Below are positions 1 to 10,142 of a stretch of DNA of 64,000 nucleotides, piece by piece. The first letter of the stretch is position 1, and every line of letters begins with the position of its first letter. Source of the stretch: Pyricularia pennisetigena (taxonomy: Eukaryota; Ascomycota; Sordariomycetes; Magnaporthales; Pyriculariaceae); NCBI RefSeq assembly GCF_004337985.1, contig NC_043742.1, forward strand, positions 7,605,136 through 7,669,135, given 5' to 3'. Under the pieces are notes generated by a model. It saw only the letters and a program-made list of their open reading frames with translations, had not been told where the DNA came from and searched no databases. The translations under genes were made by a program, and so were the position numbers.

Positions 1-45
1 GCAATTAACAAACTTCAATAGTGCAATTTTATGAATCTGACAAGA

Positions 46-162
46 ATGCAGATTTTACCAACCCTCACCCTGCTCGCCGCGGCGTGGGCATCCCCAGCCA
101 AAACAGCGCCATTCACCCTAGGCGCCCCAACTGCAGGTCGGCTTACGTGGAGTGCTAGTTAG
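46..162 (+). CDS. possible signal-peptide exon or 38-aa mini-ORF
   Basis: A 38-codon frame begins with a short hydrophobic leader (Leu/Ala-rich, ending A-W-A-S-P-A) that looks like a fungal secretion signal, then stops at TAG. The stretch is GC-richer than the AT-rich DNA right after it. It could be the first exon or a decayed remnant of a secreted protein gene; a candidate donor (CAG|GTCGGC) lies near 139. No continuing exon was found, so this is a weak call. Confidence 0.22.
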   Translation: MQILPTLTLLAAAWASPAKTAPFTLGAPTAGRLTWSAS

Positions 163-182
163 GACATACATATATACATAAG

Positions 183-207
183 TATATATATATATATATA
201 TATATAT
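183..207. repeat. (TA)n microsatellite
   Basis: Uninterrupted TA dinucleotide run in AT-rich non-coding DNA. Confidence 0.9.
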
Positions 208-1264
208 TATAGCCACATTAAAACGTTTCATGCAAAAAGACCACCATAGATACTACGCGTATATAGTTGACGAAAGGTCAATGGTGAAAACTGAGGTTGT
301 GCCGCTCGTATGGGAATATCAATGCCTGGGAACCAACCAATAATGATACTAACAATAATAATAATAATAAACTAATTGTCATGGCACCTAGCACAACCCC
401 AGCTCAGTTCTTTGTAAAGCTACAGTTACGAGTAATTCAGCAAATAAAGCATGACTAAAAAGATTTTGCTTCCCCTGCAACAACGAATTACTAAATCCCG
501 ATTTGCATAACCGCAGCGTTTATTGATGTTGGGAAAAGGCTTTTTCCTCCAGTGTAAACAACTAAAGGATTTATTCTAGCCTTTCTTATCCTTTGCCTTA
601 GTTCGTCCAATCTTTTTGACTCTGTTTTTAACTATTCAATCGCCGGGACCGGGATAAAATGATTCTGGGCAAGCTTTTCAACTCGTAGATTATTATTTAC
701 GAACCCTATAACAAACGACCTTGTATCCATTCAAAACGAGCTTTCCAGGATAGCACTGCTTAATTTATTATGTTCTTTTTCTCTTTTTTCGCCCCCGCAA
801 TTTGCAATACCCTCCAAATCGCTGAATTCTAATTCCGTACCTTTTTTTTTTTTTTAAATAGTTATCATCTCACCTGCCACCTCTTTTGTCTATCTGCATA
901 ACATCTCGTTTTAATTCAGCTGTTTAATAATAGATCTGGTAACCTTTTCTGTCGAATTGTGTCTAGGGCTTGAATATTTAAATGAATGTTAACAAGATTC
1001 AAACTTTCAAAGCCGTTTTCAAAGCCTTTTGAAAGACTCAGCAAAAATCCATCTGCAAAAAAGAAAACTTTTCCATTCTTCTCTACTCTGGTTCACCGAG
1101 CGCTTCAGGGGAACATTTACAAATAAAATTGTTTGGTCTATTTTTAATGTTTTCGTTGTTATATAATACGGTCTTTTGATAGGACTTTCTTGTGTTGGAT
1201 CATCACCTTTTGAGCTGAATAAATTCCCAGTCCCGTCCTTGAACCTCCAAGAAATTCATCCAAG
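208..1264. other. AT-rich intergenic stretch, no gene seen
   Basis: No convincing coding frame. It holds an ATA/ATAATA run near 352-370, a poly-T tract at about 841-855, and pyrimidine-rich DNA with a TATATAATAC element near 1158-1168 that could serve the secreted-protein gene starting at 1265. Confidence 0.5.
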
Positions 1265-1744
1265 ATGCGGCCTTTTGCTGTTTTCAAAACCATCACCTTG
1301 GTGACCCTGAGCGTCCCAGCGACGGTCGCGATCGCGATCGGCCCTTTGGCTGGCGATGTGACCGACCATGCCCGCAATGAAGGCTCTGGAATCGCCCCTC
1401 AAGTCGCCAATCGCGCCGGGACCAAGGCCGAGGGTTTAGATCACCTCGAGGCGCGTAGCGCAACGCCAGCGATCAAGCTACGTCGTGGTCAAGGTTTGCG
1501 CGAGGCGCAGGATTCACCGTCGTCTTCGCAGCTGCGAGGGAATCGTCTGGGTTGTCCCGCGTGCGCTTCTTCTTCTTCCGGTTGCAGCAGATGCACGGAA
1601 ACCCTCCGGGAGCAGGCCGCGGCCTGGAACGCTCGATCTGAACAAGACAGTGCTCTCCGGGCCAAGGCCGACGCCGTCAGGGCTCAGCACGACGCCGCAC
1701 TGTCGTCGAGGCTCTCGGTTCTGTCAAAAGAGAGGCGGGATTAA
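1265..1744 (+). CDS. small secreted protein with C-x2-C-x6-C-x2-C motif
   Basis: A 159-residue protein of no family I recognise. Residues 1-24 form a signal peptide (basic start, then hydrophobic Leu/Val/Ala core), so it is predicted to be secreted. The mature part is rich in Ala, Ser and Arg. Its only four cysteines (C97, C100, C107, C110) are spaced C-x2-C-x6-C-x2-C, which could bind one metal ion or form two disulfides. A L-E-A-R motif lies at 61-64, like the x-E-A-R motif after the leader of the candidate genes at 19193 and 45416. The ATG context (CATCCAAGATGC) is acceptable and no intron is needed. The frame is GC-rich while both flanks are AT-rich, as is common for effector genes next to transposon-rich DNA. 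Secretion is well supported; an effector role is inference. Confidence 0.6.
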   Translation: MRPFAVFKTITLVTLSVPATVAIAIGPLAGDVTDHARNEGSGIAPQVANRAGTKAEGLDHLEARSATPAIKLRRGQGLREAQDSPSSSQLRGNRLGCPACASSSSGCSRCTETLREQAAAWNARSEQDSALRAKADAVRAQHDAALSSRLSVLSKERRD

Positions 1745-2896
1745 ATCGCGCGACTTGCCGGAGAGCAACGTCCTAAGGCTGTGTCTGTTGCACGGAAGGC
1801 ATCTCTCACTATGGAGTATGGGTAGCGTTGTACTGAACGTTGTTGCTGGTGCCGAGATGGACGAGAATGCGGTTGGCAAAATGTAGATATCATTGTCTGT
1901 GTTGCACAGAGAAGCATCGGCACTCTGTGGCCCGAAATATACAACCGGATGATAATTGATAAAATGGATCCAGCGGGCTCCAAACACTACGAGATGCCAC
2001 ACTGCAACTCAAAGACTTTTCGTTCCTTAGAGCCCGGGCAATCGGCCTGTTAAAGGTTTGCGACAAGATGTAGTTTCTTTCCCATCCTGGTCTGGACATG
2101 TTTACGATCGCGTTGCAGTCTGGTTCAGAAATCCAGTAGCCTGCAGCGGCCAGGAACACACTCCGTCGTCGTAATCGTCATAAAGCCAAGCCGCAATCCT
2201 AATGAAAACCTGGTAACAGCCGATTGAATTAGACTGTGCCTTAGATACCAAGGATAATACACTGATTTGAACAAACTTTCCAAAACTGTCTTTACTAATA
2301 CACTCCATCATAACCAGTTTTCCCACTTTTGTCGAGGTATTATTGCCTTGCGGCGTGTAAAATAGGGCTATACTAGAACCCGGTCCTTTGTAATCATGGT
2401 CTCGTAAAGTGTCGCGAGGCATCCAACTCCTGACTTGCAAGAAACCGAATATCTACTCGAGAGCGGGCTTGGGAAAATCAAAACGGTCGAGTTGTACAGA
2501 AAAATAAAGCGGCAGTCATGGGAAAGGCCACGAAATAAAGCCACTACCGTTTAAGCGCGCAAGCTGCCCGAGCTGGGTCCGGCCTGTCTAAGCCGGTTGC
2601 CTTCTTCGATCCGCAGTGGGGCCTGCCTACACCACATCTGCGAGGCGTGGTGGCGGTGAACTCCTTTGTCGCATACCTGCCCGCTGCCCCACTCACATCT
2701 TGCTGGTGATATCAACTCCTCTCTCAGTTCGTAAGCATATACAATTTAGCAAGGCGCGTGCCCAAAGCGTCGGGCACTTCGCATCTTTGTCCATTTCCCC
2801 TCTGTCTTGAGATATTGGAATAGCATCCCACCTAGAGCTGCAACTTTGTGTCTTTGGAAGCCCATTTAGTGACAGAAACCATGAGATAAAGAAAGC
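1745..2896. other. intergenic, no gene seen
   Basis: Only short overlapping frames without domain features or splice support. It leads into the foldback element at 2897. Confidence 0.5.
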
Positions 2897-3296
2897 TATA
2901 ACGTTGGGTACCCCCTGATGGCCACCCCCCCAAATGGGCACCCTTTTTACACCAAAAGTCCCCTTTTGCAAAACGTTATAATAAATCGAATAAATATCGT
3001 ATCGATACCATTTTACAAATGTATATAGGGATTTAATAGTAAAACCTATACCGGAAAGGATTTTTAAATATATATAATATATATTAAAAGTTTAACGGTT
3101 AAATCCGGTTTAAAGTTTTTTTATATAAATTGTATAATAACGAAAAACGGTAATAATTACCGCAATTTCCCGTTTTAGAAGCCAAAATTACAAATATTAT
3201 TAGATTGTTACTTATCTAACCGATTGTTTATTTTAATACTATTTATTTGCTATTTTTCGCTACGTTATACGTAATATTAATATAACCACTATAAGC

Positions 3297-3332
<36 letters not shown>

Positions 3333-3709
3333 CTAATTAAACGTTTAATATATCGTAAAAAAACAGGGTAACTACCTTATTAAAATTATATATATATGTA
3401 GTATAATAATATTTTTAATTTTGGCTTTTAAAACGGGAAATTGCGGTAATTATTACCGTTTTTCGTTATTATATAATTTATATAAAAAATATAAAACCGG
3501 ATTTAACCGCCAAATTTTTAATATATATTATATATATCCAAAAATCTTTTCCGGTATAGGTTTTACTATTAAATCCCTATATACGTTTGTGGAATGGTAT
3601 CGATACGATTTTTATTCGATTTATTTTAACGTTTTGCAAAAGGGGACTTTTGGTGTAAAAAGGGTGCCCATTAGGGGGGGTGGCCATCAGGGGGTACCCA
3701 AAGTTATAG
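2897..3709. mobile_element. 813-bp foldback/MITE-like element with ~305-bp terminal inverted repeats
   Basis: The left arm (2897-3202) and right arm (3404-3709) are long inverted repeats. Reading inward both begin TATAAC(G/T)TTGGGTACC, then CCCTGATGGCCACCCC and TGGGCACCCTTTTTACACC; the inner ends share CCCGTTTTA(A/G)AAGCC. A ~200 bp AT-rich loop (including an AT run near 3300-3330) separates the arms. No transposase frame is present, so it is non-autonomous. The outermost TA may be target-site sequence. The interior is very AT-rich while the outer ~60 bp stay GC-rich, which fits RIP-type decay with better preserved tips. The inverted-repeat structure is clear from sequence; the superfamily is unknown. 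Confidence 0.85.
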
Positions 3710-3933
3710 TGTACGAATACAGTTATTATTCGATATTTGCCATGCCCTCTTCTCCCGGGCATTGCTATCCCCTTCCAAATTGTCAACTCGATTTTCTCCG
3801 AGAAAAGCCATTTTGGGGAAAGAAAAAAAAAGCCTAGATGTTGCTTAACCCGTGTGAGTTGTAGCCTCTGCTGCCCCCGCCATGCCTTTGCGATGACGTC
3901 GGCCATCCAATCGCATATAGCCTAAGACCGTGG

Positions 3934-4484
3934 CTACTGCACCTTCAATTCTTTCTCAAGGGCTTCCTCAAGGGCTTTCGACATTCCCAATTTCTTAGCC
4001 GATCCATCACCTAAAATCCCCTTTGCTGCCTCTACACTGCGTTTCTCTGCGCCACTGCGGGTTTGTTTCCATTCTGGGTCTGTAGGATCGAGTTTTTTCT
4101 TCACTAGACCACTAAACCAATTGACTCCCTCCATTTTGCCGAGCTCAGTGAGAGGACCAAGTTTAAACCCGCCTTCCTCCATGGCCTCGCGGTGTGCGCA
4201 GTCTTCCCAGGAAGTGTCTACACCCTCCTTGTATCCACCCCTTGGTAATATCCAACCACTTACCTTAGAGTTTACCATCCACACGTTTTGTTTGTAGTCA
4301 GCGAACGGGACAACACCACATTTCTCGCGTGCTCCGCCCTCTCCATAAACTAGGAAATTTATTATCAGTGCTTGAGTCTCGATCAAGCCCTTATAAAAGA
4401 TGACTAACCTGAGCCCTCCTTTGACGGTATTGCCAATATGACCGGAGCGAAGGCCAAGAGGGAATATAGTGAGACACAGCGCAT
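3934..4484 (-). CDS. secreted Nudix hydrolase (effector candidate)
   Basis: Two exons: 4484..4409 and 4349..3934. The 59 bp intron is GTTAGT...CTAG with ACTGAT as a possible branch point. The product has 163 residues. Exon 1 encodes a complete signal peptide (Met-Arg start, Leu/Ala/Val/Ile core to about residue 19); exon 2 encodes a Nudix fold. The Nudix box covers about residues 63-87: GGYKEG, then REAMEEGG with the R-E-x-x-E-E-x-G metal-binding core intact. Spacing before R-E is longer than the canonical box and resembles diphosphoinositol polyphosphate phosphohydrolases, so inositol pyrophosphates or dinucleotide polyphosphates are plausible substrates. Secreted Nudix effectors of Magnaporthe and Colletotrichum are reported to hydrolyse inositol pyrophosphates in plant cells; membership here is inferred from leader plus box. 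The start was chosen because splicing joins the leader in frame to the Nudix exon; without it the enzyme would have no leader. Confidence 0.85.
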
Positions 4485-5763
4485 GGCTGATGATAAGTAA
4501 GAAGTTATGAGGTAGACGGTAAAGTTAGAGAGAGATATGGGGGCGTGTGCAGGAAATATATAGTGTAGAGGCTTCAAAGTAAGTTTGTTTTGACAATTTG
4601 CTTATCTTGCACAAAATTTCAAGTGCAATCAACAGCCCGAGGGTCTTCCTATATATTTATTTTTAATGACTGTAAAGTATACATGTCACTTGCTCGCCTA
4701 CAAACAAGCCGATCTAGGCATACAACTTGCATAAAGCCCTTTGGGCGCATCTACACAGTTCCTGGTCCATAGCTGTTGCTAAATATAGTTGTCGCAGATC
4801 CCAATTCGGATGATCAAGCTACCAGCCGATAGGCGGTTTGTAATTATGCACAGTAAGTGGCATGATGAAAATGCTAATTGTTCCAAGCATTCCCATTCGC
4901 GAGCATCTCCTGCCTTCAATGCATCAATCAGGTACCCCAAGTCTAGACTCTAGAGAACTTGGTCAATAGTTTGACTTGCCTGAACGGAACTGAAACCATG
5001 AAATCCTCTAACCACTGCTACGGAACAATGCGGAGAGATAAGTTATAATGCAATTGCTTTTTACGCCACTTTGCTCCTTGTTCCAACCGCTTTGGCATTT
5101 TTTTTTCATACCTATGCATTTCTGATTCAATTTCCGGTTTCCACAAGCGGGCTACAAGGACTAATAATTGATTATCGGTGGTCCAGTTGACAAGGAGCTT
5201 TTACTCTTTGATAAGACCGGTTAAAATTTTATACATGTATTAACAATAATTTACCTCCCTGAAAGTATTGTTTACCTTGAAAGTGGGTACAGCTGTATGC
5301 GAAAGGCTGAAAAGCTTACATGTCAAATTCTGAATAACTTGGACTGAGTAGAGTTCGACTTATATTACTCTCTTGCATTATAATTATGGCTTTACAACAG
5401 GAAATCTACTAAGAAAAGTTTAACTCGGTCTGTTATTCATTCCTGGTTCCGGAGCAAGGGTCGCTGGAGTTTACCTAATTAGTTGCATTATAACACGTAG
5501 TTTTCGCCAGGTTCAACCATTTTATCATACTTTGCCACAAAAAGTGCCTAATATTTGGTCAGTTATATGGAGTCAACTTACGGGGGCAACTAATAGTATT
5601 GTATATAACAAATTTAAGCTTAGATCCCTTTTTCTCAACGGTTACTACTACGCTTGGCCGCCCACTTTATATTGGCGGAGATGTAACATTTGTAGGCCGT
5701 AATACGGCAACCGTTGATGACGGTTGAGGCTAATCAGGGTTAATAAGCTGTTTTCGCCATAGT

Positions 5764-5834
<71 letters not shown>

Positions 5835-6318
5835 TTTGCGGTGCAAGAGGGTGGCTGCGAAGTTATAAATAGCCTCGTTTAAGCGTCCGGTTGGTGTTCA
5901 TACAAATTCACAAAACCTTGCAAAAGACGCTATAAATAACGTCGCTAAAAATAAATTTGCAGCTGGATTTTGGTTTGTATTGTTACGAGCATTTCTCATC
6001 GTTAGCCTCGCTCAAATGTCATGTATACCTAAGAAATTACTAGTCATTTTGTACTAGTTTAGAAGCTAAAATCTGCAGTAGAATAGGCATGATTACGCTT
6101 GTTTAACTTTCCATCGCGGCAAGATAGTACAGCCTTTGCATTATCAGTTTCTTATATATGATTCATGTCCTGCCGCTTCGTGCGGAGGGTGGATCCAACC
6201 CAAACTTATCTTGGAAACCGGAGAATCGTCGATTCTGCATACCCTATGCTTGATTTTGCACCTCCTGCCTCTGTGCGGCGGAGCCAAAAAAAAAAGAAAA
6301 GAAAAAAAAGTCCACCGC
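4485..6318. other. AT-rich gene-free stretch
   Basis: No supportable coding frame in about 1.8 kb. Composition is AT-rich with many TATA-like tracts; this could be decayed repeat DNA, but no terminal repeats were recognised. Confidence 0.45.
5767..5832. repeat. (AT)n microsatellite, about 66 bp
   Basis: Long uninterrupted AT dinucleotide run within AT-rich intergenic DNA. Confidence 0.95.
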
Positions 6319-7051
6319 TCACATCAGCTTGGCCTGCGTCCCACCCCCAAATCTGTTTGTAGCGAGGTGCCGCCCGCATCGGAGGCAGTGGTGCTCGACA
6401 TCCTTCATCGCGGGCGTGACGTAGGGGACAAAAGTGAGGATGCCGGTCGTGAAGAAGAACATGGTAGCCATCCAGCTGTAGCAAAGTTAGTTTTTTGCAG
6501 GATCGAATGGAGCAGCGGTGACTTGAGAATGACATCAAAAATGACGAAGGAGAATATAAAAAAATAAATAATAATAATAATAATACGTACTGTGAACCCT
6601 TTCCAGCAACATGCTTCGTGCTCGTCGGCGCAACCCCCCTGCAACCGGGACACTCGACCAGCGCCGGCCACCTGCCGAGCAGTGCCAGCGGGACCACGTT
6701 CGCGTGGCTGTGCTGGGGCTGGTTGAAGACGTGCTGTGCGCCCATCTGGCAGTTCGACTCTGGGAGGTTTACGCGGGGGATGTTGCAGCACTCTGGGTGG
6801 TGGTTGTTGCTGTTGAACGGCTCTTGGCATCGCGGGATGCCGACCATGTTGCAGTTGTTGCCTCCACGGGCGGTGCTCGGGGTTACGCTGACGTTGGTGT
6901 TGGTGACGGGGAAAGGTGGGCCGGCGTACTTGGTAGCGTAGGCGTACTCTGGGGATGGGGTGTTGATGGCGGAGGAGTCTGGGGTCGCGTGGATGGTCGC
7001 GTTGGGGAGGTTGGTGCTGAGGGCTTCCATTGGTGCTGGGTTTGGATTCAT
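6319..7051 (-). CDS. LITAF-type zinc-ribbon membrane-associated protein
   Basis: Two exons: 7051..6591 and 6475..6319. The 115 bp intron is GTACGT...CTACAG. The product has 205 residues. The N-terminal part is Asn/Pro/Thr/Ser-rich and probably disordered. The C-terminal part has the LITAF layout: a C-P-G-C half-site (ECPGCRG), a hydrophobic stretch (WMATMFFFTTGILTFVPYV), then an H-C-L-R-C-G-R-H half-site. In LITAF/CDIP1 proteins the two half-sites form one zinc site and the hydrophobic stretch lies flat on the cytosolic face of endosomal membranes. The second half-site is seen only after splicing, which supports the intron. Part of exon 1 and all of the upstream region lie in the 1.2 kb direct repeat (6814-8028). 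Family call is firm; cellular role is not known. Confidence 0.85.
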
Positions 7052-8026
7052 GTGTCGGTATTGTAGGAGTGCGAGAACGATGGACTTGTTTGGAGTCAGA
7101 ATAATAGACTTGAAGTCACTCTACATTGAAAGACAAAGGGCTCCTGATAGTTATATACAAAGTAGAGCAACATCGTGCTGTGTTGTCGTATCCAAAGCCT
7201 CCACTTACTTCAGCCTTTCAGGCACCAGAATTCTTGCAGCTTGTTTACATCAAGATTATTTGCTTTGAGTTAACATGCAACTCGATCCTGCCCAGCCCCT
7301 CCAACGACTCCCTGATAGGCATATAGAGCACCGCATTCGACAATGATTGTTGTTGGGATTGGATCGGTTGCAGATGAACGCGCGTCACTGGACGAATTGT
7401 TAGTGTTTCATTCGACCGCCCCGCGATCCTTCCAGTGATTGCCCAATCAAAAATCTTGTTAAATCCCACATTCAGCCCTCGGGGGTGGACATTCTCGTCA
7501 AATCATGTACCGCTTCAAATGCTGTTGCCTGTTGCTGCGTCCAAAACGTCAAACACAAAACAAACGCACAATGGGGGAAAAGTGGGTACTGCCATGTTCG
7601 CTTGGTTTAGCGTCCCCGTCTGGCTGTCAATCCAGACAAAACTGGAAGTGTTCCATTCAAATATTTCCCGAGGCCCCTTAGCGCCCTGTTTAATGCACCT
7701 CAGCTTAGCTTAAAGCATGGGCAAACGCCTCACCGTCATGGCTCCGAGACAACCTTTGAAGTTTTTGTACTTTTGTCCCATCCTTATCCTGCACATGATT
7801 GGTCCGTTTGAGACAAGTAGTGAAATTTGATAACTGTAAGGCTATTCCTAGCTATGTACCGGTATGTGCCCTAACCCGTCGCTCCAAACTCCTACTATAC
7901 ATGTATCTTGGTAAACAAGGTTTCCACGAAAAGACGCCGATCCCAAAAAAACATCAGAAAAATCTTCCACGTGGGAACCGGTCGTTCCAATCGCCCAACT
8001 TGCTTAAAGTCGCTCGCATCATGACA

Positions 8027-8028
<2 letters not shown>
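6814..8028. repeat. direct repeat copy A (1215 bp)
   Basis: Matches 9905-11119 at a constant offset of 3091 bp with no difference found. It covers the 5' part of the LITAF gene (first ~79 codons), its upstream region, and ends at a poly-A tract. Copy B begins immediately after the single N at 9904. It is either an assembly duplication or a very recent real duplication. Confidence 0.95.

Positions 8029-8082
<54 letters not shown>
8029..8082. repeat. 54-bp poly-A tract
   Basis: Uninterrupted A54. The corresponding tract after repeat copy B (11120-11140) has only 21 A, and the sequences beyond the two tracts are unrelated. This is where the two copies diverge. Confidence 0.95.
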
Positions 8083-8083
<1 letters not shown>

Positions 8084-8457
8084 CCTCTCTGCTTAGTCTG
8101 GGGGGCAATGCTATACGAACAACGGGCCGAAAGCGATACGTTGTTCTTGACGCCAACCGGCTTGGTGTTGATCGACCTCGTAGTAAACTGGCAGCCTAGT
8201 AAGTCGTGGTTAGTTTGAACGGTGTTTTGAAAGGTAGTAAGTATGGCTTTGACAAAACTGCAGAGACTGTTATAAAAAGGGTGCAGCTGCCATCAGTTCA
8301 AGTCTGGAATCTTGATATACATTATCATCATCACCTACGAATCTGTTTACGCCTGTAATATTTGACTCTTTTAATAAATTGAATCTCGCATCCTTCTCTA
8401 TCTTGACTAGCTCCCACAACAACAACAACAACAAAGCTTTTCTTCCTTCTCGCCAGC

Positions 8458-9267
8458 ATGTTTCCTCGTGTCTTTCTTCCCTTTCAAGCTATCATCCTAT
8501 GCTTGACAAGCGTTGCTTTAGCTGCGACGCCTGCCATCCTTTACCGCGGCGATAGTCGCAGCCCTACGGTACTCCAGGGAAATGGTGGCTTTAAAAGTTA
8601 CAAGACCGATGGTCGTTTGACACCAAACACAATTGACAAACACATCTACGACATGGTTGAAGGTGGCGCCAATTTGATTTCCTTTACCAAGTCGGCGACC
8701 ATTGCTGAAAGTTATGTTGAGGACGTCGGCTATCTTTATGCTATCGACCCAGCTGGCATTGATTTTGCAGATGCCCAAGACTACCTACGAGATGACGCAA
8801 GGAAGGACATGCTCATGAAGGATGAAGAATGGCTGACCCAAAGGGTTGTCCCTTTCGAAAAGATCATTGGCTGGAAGAAGGTAGACGGTCTCAATGCAGA
8901 GCCGGCATGGACTAAAAACGACGCTTATACGGGGGCCCAATGCCTGACCAAGCGCGGCCTGACCGGCGGCGGTTGTGCTCTGCCTCTTCCTCAGAACCCT
9001 GCCACCACCCAACAAAGGCCGCTCGCCCAGCAGCGACCCCCTACCAAGCCGACGACCCCTGTCAAGAAAACAACCCCCGCCAAGCAGACGACCCCTACCA
9101 AGCAGAAAGCCCCCACCCAGCAGCGACCCTCCACCGCCGGCCGCACTCGCACCGGCACCGCCGGAGCAGCCCCTGCCGCCAACAACCGAGTCATGGCTGG
9201 CCGCGTCAACAAGGCCTCTCGCCGGGTTGCTACGAGCCGCCCTGCTGCTGCCGTCAGAGGTTTTTAA
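8458..9267 (+). CDS. enterotoxin-A-like ADP-ribosyltransferase, secreted, variant active site
   Basis: A 269-residue single-exon protein of the heat-labile-enterotoxin A chain-like family, which is widespread in plant- and insect-associated fungi. Residues 1-22 are a signal peptide. The NAD-binding arginine block Y-R-G-D-S-R-S-P is at 29-36 and GGF follows at 43-45. The Ser-Thr-Ser block is altered to S-F-T-K-S (75-79). The catalytic E-x-E position reads D-E-E (122-124), so the first glutamate is aspartate; activity may be reduced, changed or lost. Residues ~180-269 form a basic Pro/Thr/Gln/Lys-rich tail with repeated K/Q-T-T-P units, not part of the catalytic fold. Two cysteines (162, 173) lie just before the tail. 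The start follows a CAA-repeat leader and is in good context. The gene lies between the two copies of the 1.2 kb repeat. The fold is well supported; target and activity are unknown. Confidence 0.75.
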   Translation: MFPRVFLPFQAIILCLTSVALAATPAILYRGDSRSPTVLQGNGGFKSYKTDGRLTPNTIDKHIYDMVEGGANLISFTKSATIAESYVEDVGYLYAIDPAGIDFADAQDYLRDDARKDMLMKDEEWLTQRVVPFEKIIGWKKVDGLNAEPAWTKNDAYTGAQCLTKRGLTGGGCALPLPQNPATTQQRPLAQQRPPTKPTTPVKKTTPAKQTTPTKQKAPTQQRPSTAGRTRTGTAGAAPAANNRVMAGRVNKASRRVATSRPAAAVRGF

Positions 9268-9903
9268 ATCAACGTTAAGTCACCTTTTTCATATCACTGT
9301 GGTTTGTCTTTGTTTGTCTTTTTTTTTTCTTTTTCTTTTTTTTCCCCTTTTATAGATAGTTATCCCTCGCATTTATAGACTTTATAGACGGTTCAAGCAT
9401 CAATGGTTAAAATGTTCCTGCCAAACTTCTCACACCACGACCACATTGCTTATTGTGCTGACGCGTGATATAAGTGCTAGCTGTTAGACCTGGTTCATTT
9501 GTAATTTTCTAGCTGTTTCCCATATTTCAAATGCGGGGGTGTTTGTATGTATGGGTTTTACCGATGGTGCCATATTACTTACCGAGGTAGGTTTCTCTGC
9601 CGTTGGAGATGATCAAATATAGTATCGTGAGAGGATAGTTCGGGGCGGCAACTGCAGCCGAGCACTGAGTCATGGCTGGGCAATCGAGAGAGGATCTCTG
9701 TTCTGCGCGTTTGTGCAGAGAGCGCTCAGATACACACTCCAACGCACGGCGCTCCTACCAATCTAACTGTTTACGCGCGTGTTATGTGCATTAGAATCTA
9801 GGGTTGGAGATATAATAACACAGCCAAACCAACTCAGATGCGTTGGTAAATCAAGAAATTAGCTGTTGCAATTTGTGAATCGTTGCAACTATACTTTGCC
9901 CCC
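9268..9903. other. 3' flank of the ART-like gene, no gene seen
   Basis: T-rich 3' flank, then AT-rich non-coding DNA that ends at the N at 9904. Confidence 0.5.
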
Positions 9904-9904
9904 N
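9904..9904. other. single-N sequence gap at a repeat junction
   Basis: One N between CTTTGCCCCC and TGAACGG, exactly at the left edge of repeat copy B. It suggests two contigs were joined here. Confidence 0.9.
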
Positions 9905-10142
9905 TGAACGGCTCTTGGCATCGCGGGATGCCGACCATGTTGCAGTTGTTGCCTCCACGGGCGGTGCTCGGGGTTACGCTGACGTTGGTGTTGGTGACGG
10001 GGAAAGGTGGGCCGGCGTACTTGGTAGCGTAGGCGTACTCTGGGGATGGGGTGTTGATGGCGGAGGAGTCTGGGGTCGCGTGGATGGTCGCGTTGGGGAG
10101 GTTGGTGCTGAGGGCTTCCATTGGTGCTGGGTTTGGATTCAT
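9905..10142 (-). pseudogene. truncated second copy of the LITAF gene (N-terminal part only)
   Basis: Encodes the same first 79 residues as the gene at 6319-7051 (start at 10142) and then breaks off at the N at 9904, before either zinc half-site. It is part of repeat copy B. If copy B is an assembly artefact, this fragment does not exist in the genome. Confidence 0.85.

Noticed and set aside
6136..6567. Plus-strand 143-codon frame over the LITAF exon 2
   Set aside because: Shadow of the LITAF gene, which has both zinc half-sites after splicing.
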